Part shown: piece by piece, positions 1 through 12,411 of the stretch
Layout: every line of letters begins with the position of its first letter
Numbering within the stretch: the stretch's first letter is position 1
Assembly (NCBI GenBank): GCA_001598975.1
Contig: BBXU01003348.1
Span: 1-12,411 of the forward strand
From: Parachlorella kessleri
Lineage: Eukaryota > Chlorophyta > Trebouxiophyceae > Chlorellales > Chlorellaceae
DNA length: 12,411 nt
Reading direction: 5' to 3'
Program-made: the position numbers and the translations under genes
The notes under the pieces: model-generated
What the model saw: the letters and a program-made list of their open reading frames with translations, nothing else
Told to the model about the DNA's origin: nothing
The model's database searches: none

Positions 1-173
1 CCTTAGTAGTTACACTCTGTCAACCAGTCGTGGTGGGAGTCGTGGTGGGTGACAAAACAAGCAACCCAGATGCAATCGTAGGTCCTTTAGTGCCCATGAG
101 TGCCCAGCAAATGCGTGTGATGCCTCAAAGACAACCGATCAACAACCAAGGCACTGTGCACCGCGTGTCGCAG
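1..173 (+). other. Upstream of the Kazal exon, unresolved
   Basis: The Kazal reading frame stays open upstream to a TGA at 50-52 and reads a Cys-rich stretch (ECPANACDASKTT, then HCAPRVAV). It has no in-frame ATG. A good acceptor (GTCGCAG, ending at 173) would start the exon at 174. So either this is intron, or the exon runs further left and adds Kazal cysteines. I cannot decide. Confidence 0.4.
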
Positions 174-287
174 TCTGCTCTCTGGAGGGGAGCTTGGTGT
201 GCGGAGATGACGGCTTCACATACCAAAACGCCTGCCTGGCAGAGTGGCAGGGGGTGGAAGTTGTCCAGAGGAACTCATGCTCTGATC
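174..287 (+). other. Kazal-type inhibitor domain exon
   Basis: It reads CSLEGSLVCGDDGFTYQNAC and then LAEWQGVEVVQRNSC, matching the Kazal pattern C-x7-CG-x-DG-x-TY-x-N-x-C-x-A. The position normally held by a Cys in LAEC-x-GV is Trp (codon 245-247), so one disulfide is probably lost. The donor after GATC is a consensus GTGAGT, leaving one base that joins to exon 540. Kazal modules bind serine proteases in the substrate cleft; here the module sits in the same chain as a protease. Confidence 0.75.
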
Positions 288-3037
288 GTGAGTTCCACTG
301 GCAGCTTTACAACAGTTCAGGGCATACTAGGTTGTGCTTTGCCTTGCATACTATGGGAGTGGGATCGTATGTGGACGGAGCAAGTCGTCTGTTTGGGAGC
401 TAGATTTGTTATTGGTGTTGGTGGGGGGCTCTCTATCCATAGAGCATCCTGGGTTTGCAACTGGGCAGAGCCTGGTCGAGGTTGCATACAGCAGTGCACA
501 AAGGACCCCTACGGCTGAGTCAAATACTTATTTTTGCAGGCAGTAAGTCAGGCCGAGCTCATGGGAACCTTCTCGCAACTGAGCACCTGGACACTGCTGG
601 TAGTGTAAGCACCGTGGTTATAAATCGCTTCCATGACGAAGGCTTTAAACTGGTAGGGAAGGTCAAGCTGGCCGACACCCCGTTGACACACCCCACCGTC
701 GCTCCCAGTAGCCAGCCGTGAGTGGAAGCTTTTGGAAAGGCAGCAGGTGTCCACCTTGCACCAACTGCACGTGCTGTGCCAAGACTGCTTCGCACACGAT
801 GGGAGATATGAAAGGACTCTCGTTGACGATTACAAAACGTGATGGTGGGCATGTATGCACTGCTGTACAGCGCCACCAGAGGGCCACCTTTCTGTTCCCC
901 TGCAGGCCGAGCAATGTTAGTGACCCTGTATTTGCTGCTCGCATCACACCTGCCGGGCACCTCTACCTCCAGCCTGAAGCTGCATTGAGGCGAGCCATGG
1001 CAAAGGCAGCTGAGAGGGGGACAGTTTCCCCTCCATTTCGTCCTGCTGAGAGCACCAGCGATTCCAGTCATCGTAAGCTGCTTGTGTACGGAGCTGACGG
1101 CAGGGTGCAAGTAAAGAAAAGGACCTTCCCTTACTCCGTTGTGGGTCAACTCACCAACAAAACGAAGGATGGGTATATCTTGTGCAGCGGCGCACTGGTT
1201 GGCCCATCCACTGTCTTCACTGCAGGCAAGCAAGTGCCCTCCGCGTGCCGTGGCTTGTGCCCATAAACCTGACCTGACAGTGTTTTGTGGGTACACCATG
1301 TGCAAGGGCTGCGACTCTGTGTGCCTGCAGGTATATTGCCATGCACTGGGCATACTGTATTGCATGCTTCAAACTGTTGCACTACCTGTGCTAGACCAAT
1401 GGCCGGGAGTGTTGACATGGCCTTTCTCTAAGCTGCAGGTCACTGGTGAGATGTCTATATCTGGCACTGGCATAGCCTTGGCGTATGAGGTTCACTTCAC
1501 AAGAGTAACAAGCACAGTACGGCCAGTGCTTGCGTGCGTGGTGTTGTGTTGTGATGGGGATTGCAGGTTCAGCGGGGGATGTATGCGGGTTAGCAGGCGG
1601 GCAGCTGTGGGGTGGATGGTCCGGTTGCTTGGGATGAGTGGAAGCATCAGGACTTGCATCGGGTGTTTGCGAGCTGGCTCTGGCAATCTATGTGATGTCT
1701 ATGCGGCTTCTCAGTGCGTCTTCAAAGGTGACGCATTGCCGCCCCTTGCTAGCCACCGCGTGACTTGGGGTAGGCTGCCTTATGTGCAGTGTATATAATA
1801 ACGAACACAGGCTGTGGTACAAAGGCTTGAAATTGAAATTTATTCCTGGGTTACTTTCCAACAAGACAACAAACAAGAATGGCACGTGAGTACAGATAGA
1901 TTCTACTCCCCTTTGACACCTTAAATCTACTGTTTAACAAACCTTCTTGGTGCTCAGTAGTGGCCACTTTCAGGCTTCCTTGGTGCCGCATGTGCGCGTC
2001 ACTTGTGTCATTGGGTTGTTATACATACATTGGCTTGTTGTGAGGCAGTTCCTCAGGCATTTATCAGGCCTGGCTGCATTGCTCTTTCTTTCCTGCCCAT
2101 GTGCCTGTTAGATATCCTTGGCTTGATTCGTTCTTGGTCGTTCACAGCAGGCGGTAGAGCCCTTCCTCTGCACTGCCCTGTGTGCAGATACACTTGGAAG
2201 GAAATAAACACTCTCTGGACCTCCACAGATTGTCAGAGCGAAAGCTGCGAGCCCCGCGCCTTCAGGCTTGATTTTGCGGTCGTGACACTAGCGAAGCCAC
2301 CTGGCCTAGGCTATCTCGGCCTCAAGGTCAACTTGGGCTTTCAGGGCTTCAAAGTGACGAGTGCCGGGTAAGACGCGGGGCCCAGCGCAACCGTGCTGTC
2401 CAAATGCCTTTGGGGCGCTGGGCATTGGCAGATGTGCTTGGTTGGCATGGACATGCTGCCCACGTAGGTTCTCTAGCTCGAGCGCTGCAGCCCATCTGCT
2501 ATCTAGCCAGCTGCAACATGCTGTGAGAGGGCTGGGAACACACTTCAAAGCACGTTGACGAATGAGTTGGGGGCCGCTACTATACATTGCACACCCTTGC
2601 AGGTATCCCGGTGACAAAGCACCTGGCACGATGTGGAAGACTAGCGGCACCCCAAAACCATTTTTGGGTTTGGACTTGTATGGTCCATACAGCTGGATTA
2701 ATGGGGTGAGTCACTGAGTGCACTGGGAGAACCCTCATGACGGGTGTAGCCCTCCAGTCCGTTGAGGTTACAAAGACCTGCATGCAAGGCAGGCCTGCAG
2801 CAGAGCGTCTGCAGCATCATTTGGCATCTACGCTTAGTCTCGGCAGTCACGATGTGCTGCTGGCTGCAGGTGGTTACTTCAGACCTTGACACTGTTGGGG
2901 GCCAGTCTGGCTCCAATGTCTGGGATAGCGACTTTTACGTAAGGGCCCTTGTTAACGCCGGTGGTAGCGACGGGCGTGCCTATCATCGAACCGTGACAAC
3001 CTCGGTGTTCCACTTTATCATGGCCAACTGGAAGTAG
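174..3037 (+). CDS. Kazal domain plus trypsin/V8-like serine protease, 5'-partial, possibly disabled
   Basis: Proposed exons: 174-287, 540-717, 906-1225, 1439-1482, 1567-1691, 2266-2367, 2603-2705, 2870-3037; TAG stop at 3035-3037. All junctions keep phase. Donors are GTGAGT, GTGAGT, GCAAGC, GTATGA, GTGATG, GTAAGA, GTGAGT. The first exon encodes a Kazal module (CGDDGFTYQNAC). After a linker the protease begins at FPYSVVGQL and CSGALVGPSTVFTAG. The triad is His 1441-1443 (GH), Asp 2270-2272 (LDFAVVTL) and Ser 2906-2908 (GGQSGSNVWD); YPGDKAPGTMW is a typical segment of algal glutamyl-endopeptidase-like proteins. Enzymes of this fold cleave peptide bonds outside the cell or in the secretory path; no signal peptide is visible because the 5' end is missing. 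Oddities: in-frame TGA at 1447 and TAG at 1591 in the His/middle exons, and His-Trp where His-Cys is expected. The family call is firm; exons 1439-1691 and functionality are uncertain. Confidence 0.8.
540..717 (+). other. Linker exon of the protease gene
   Basis: It is an open exon between a TTTTTGCAG acceptor and a GTGAGT donor, in phase with both neighbours. It encodes about 59 residues with no motif I recognise (for example STVVINRFHDEGFKLVGKVK), rich in Ser, Thr, Val and Lys. It probably forms part of the propeptide or linker between the Kazal module and the protease. Confidence 0.65.
906..1225 (+). other. Propeptide/protease N-terminal exon with GC donor
   Basis: The first part (about 75 residues) looks like a propeptide. 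The protease begins near VQVKKRTFPYSVVGQL and runs to CSGALVGPSTVFTA, the strand before the catalytic His. The Cys in CSGAL normally pairs with the Cys of the His-Cys motif. The exon ends CAG|GCAAGC, a GC-AG intron; joining to GT|CAC at 1439 restores TAGH, which is the family consensus, so this unusual splice is well supported. Confidence 0.75.
1226..1227 (+). other. GC splice donor (GC-AG intron), protease gene
   Basis: The exon/intron border is CAG|GCAAGC. No GT near this point gives a good protein, while the GC donor joins FTA to GH in phase. Confidence 0.7.
1439..1691 (+). other. Catalytic-His exon pair with two in-frame stops
   Basis: After the acceptor AGCTGCAG, the frame that restores GH reads GHW, then TGA (1447-1449), then DVYIWHWHSLG up to a GTATGA donor at 1483. 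The next acceptor in phase (GATTGCAG, exon from 1567) reads VQRGMYAG, TAG (1591-1593), then QAGSCGVDGPVAWDEWKHQ and on to FASWLWQSM. This resembles the family stretch after the catalytic His in spacing and composition. Starting at 1594 or 1597 would skip the TAG. The TGA could be avoided by a 7-base micro-exon ending at the GTGAGA at 1446, but none of its in-phase partners reads like this family. Exact borders are tentative. Confidence 0.5.
1692..2265 (+). other. Longest protease intron (574 bases)
   Basis: It begins at a modest GTGATG donor and ends CGCCTTCAG. Joining it leaves AT+G, so the product reads QSM-LDFAVV, as expected for the family. I see no further exon, repeat or RNA gene inside, only an AT-richer patch near 1790-1880. 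Confidence 0.55.
2266..3037 (+). other. Protease C-terminal half: Asp and Ser exons
   Basis: Exon 2266-2367 carries LDFAVVTLAKPPGLGYLGL, with the catalytic Asp codon at 2270-2272. Exon 2603-2705 carries YPGDKAPGTMWKTSG and ends WING. Exon 2870-3037 carries VVTSDLDTVGGQSGSNVWD, with the nucleophile Ser at 2906-2908 in GQSGS, and ends NWK-stop. All splice phases match and the reading frames are clean, in contrast to the His region. Confidence 0.85.
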
Positions 3038-3380
3038 CTAGCCTGCAGGTATGAGGGACGTGTGGCGGCTTCCATGCGTGCACAGAGCCTGGGTCGGGGG
3101 TTGGCACTTACATGTTGCCAAGGCTTATATTGTGCCAGGGAATCAAATGCCCAGTTCCCCGCTGACGGCGGAAATTACTCCTTGCAGCCTGCTATGGGCT
3201 AGCAGTGCCAACATGCACATCGAGTCCTTGATGCGCTGTTGTGCACATGGCTGAGGCCTGTCAGGCGGTGTTGATATTGGTACTGTCAAATGTGCCAGGA
3301 GCACGAGTTTCACAAGAGCATTTCGGTTAAGTTGGTGGTCTCAGGTTGGGTGCCCATTTGCTGGTCCCCTGTGGCCTACC

Positions 3381-3385
3381 TGTAA
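3381..3385 (+). promoter_or_regulatory. Candidate poly(A) signal TGTAA for the protease gene
   Basis: TGTAA lies 344 bases after the stop codon on the coding strand. This pentamer is the usual poly(A) signal of chlorophyte mRNAs. The pentamer is short, so chance occurrence is possible. Confidence 0.45.
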
Positions 3386-3914
3386 ACATGTGCCATACTT
3401 GTGCAAACCTTGGTAGAGGATCTATGCCAGATGGGCCGCACTGTTTCCAACCGCACTTCTTGTATGCTACCTTTCATCAGCGTCATGTGTGGGCCAAGGC
3501 CTTGGACCATACCTAGCACATGCATGCTACATGCAAGGCAAATGGCAATAATAACTTGAGGTTCAGAAACCTCAAGCAAGCCCCAGGGCGCACCCACCAT
3601 CCCAGCCCTGTCCATAAAATTCACAGTACCACTTAGTAAACCTCAAACTAGCTGCTGGCACTAGGGGCTTGAGTTGCTGCCCCGCCTGCTTCCACGTGGC
3701 CTTTACCCTATCTTGGGCAGAGACCTAGTGCTTGTGCATGCGTGTCAGGAAAGCACCCCCTTACATCCAGCGTTGTTGCTTAAGCACTATATACCCAATG
3801 ATCCCGCTATCAGCCACCAGCCACGCACAGAGCACCTCTTGCACATCGCCATGCCACGCCAAGGACCATCATGACCGTGATGGCACCACCTGCCACCTCA
3901 CTGAACCATGAGGC

Positions 3915-3919
3915 TTACA
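3915..3919 (-). promoter_or_regulatory. Candidate poly(A) signal TGTAA for the helicase gene
   Basis: The plus strand reads TTACA about 105 bases past the helicase stop, which is TGTAA on the coding strand. Another copy lies at 3771-3775, and one overlaps the stop codon itself (4023-4027). Which is used cannot be told from sequence. Confidence 0.4.
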
Positions 3920-4022
3920 TACAATATGAGGTGAGAGAGCTGATTAGATCTTTGGCTATGGACGACCAGACCTCCTGTCAACAATGGCATCCACCCTACT
4001 ATGTATTCCACCACGCTCCCCT

Positions 4023-12267
<8,245 letters not shown>

Positions 12268-12411
12268 CTGCAGGACAGATTCCTGGCTTGCTTGGTCTCA
12301 AAGGTGAGTGCGACCGAGCAGCACCCAGGCATACGACTGACCTAGCCTAGCATAGGCCTAAGCCCGCGTGGTACTAGAGCGCCTCCAGGGACCAGTGACC
12401 CCAGCAGCCTT
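12268..12411 (-). other. Right edge, probably helicase intron
   Basis: The intron leading to exon 12267 ends ATCTGTCCTGCAG. Up to the window edge I found no stretch in any frame that matches RecQ between motif Ib and the YxTPE segment with a usable donor. The preceding exon is therefore probably outside the window. Confidence 0.45.

Larger units (their letters stand above)
3038..4022. other. Convergent intergenic region / 3' UTRs
   Basis: This stretch separates the two stop codons. Only short chance reading frames occur, with no recognisable protein, tRNA or repeat. It should hold both 3' UTRs. Confidence 0.65.

Noticed and set aside
559..1365. A 268-codon open frame on the minus strand opposite the protease exons.
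   Set aside because: It has no recognisable motif, and it lies antisense to exons with clear Kazal/protease homology and correct splice sites. It is a shadow frame in moderately GC-rich DNA.
1439..1445. A 7-base micro-exon (GT CAC TG) followed by an exon at 1518 or 1527 to restore His-Cys.
   Set aside because: The phase fits and a GTGAGA donor is present, but the resulting sequence (TASACVRGVV) does not resemble the family and soon meets a stop. Kept only as an alternative to test with RNA data.
1447..1449. TGA read as selenocysteine near the catalytic His.
   Set aside because: The TGA is one codon after the expected Cys position, no SECIS-like hairpin was recognised, and a second stop (TAG) follows in the next exon, so recoding does not rescue the frame.
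1591..1593. Reassigned genetic code (TAG as Gln), as in some ulvophyte algae.
   Set aside because: The protease itself ends in TAG and the helicase in TAA at positions that fit the family ends. No other in-frame TAG or TAA occurs in the helicase exons.

Overview
The window looks like nuclear DNA of a green alga (chlorophyte). It carries two intron-rich, convergent protein-coding genes. The introns are short (about 80-600 bases), most splice acceptors read TGCAG, and TGTAA, the usual chlorophyte poly(A) signal, occurs after both stop codons. The proteins are rich in Ala and Gln. I cannot place it to class. I see no bacterial operon structure, tRNA, rRNA, CRISPR array or mobile element.

Left part (about 1-3400, + strand): the 3' portion of a gene for a Kazal-type inhibitor domain joined to a secreted trypsin/V8-like serine protease. 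Eight exons can be followed from about 174 to the stop at 3037; the 5' end is probably outside the window. The catalytic His, Asp and Ser lie on three different exons. The His region contains two in-frame stops (TGA 1447-1449, TAG 1591-1593) in the most natural exon model, and the normal His-Cys is His-Trp. The gene may therefore be a young pseudogene, or may be spliced in an unexpected way.

Middle (3038-4022): a 985-base convergent intergenic/UTR stretch with candidate poly(A) signals for both genes.

Right part (4023-12411, - strand): the 3' two thirds of a RecQ-family ATP-dependent DNA helicase. I trace 19 exons in phase, giving 914 residues and a stop at 4023-4025. In order they encode the end of ATPase lobe 1 (DEAH box, aromatic loop, motif III), lobe 2 (motifs IV-VI), the four-Cys zinc subdomain, the RQC winged helix, an HRDC domain, a helix-turn-helix module, an Ala/Gln-rich low-complexity stretch and a final predicted winged helix. 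The amino end with the Walker A motif lies beyond the right edge. The intron between the DEAH exon and the motif III exon holds a decayed second copy of the motif III exon that ends in a stop.

The two genes are functionally unrelated (extracellular proteolysis versus nuclear DNA repair and replication) and share only the convergent 3' intergenic space.
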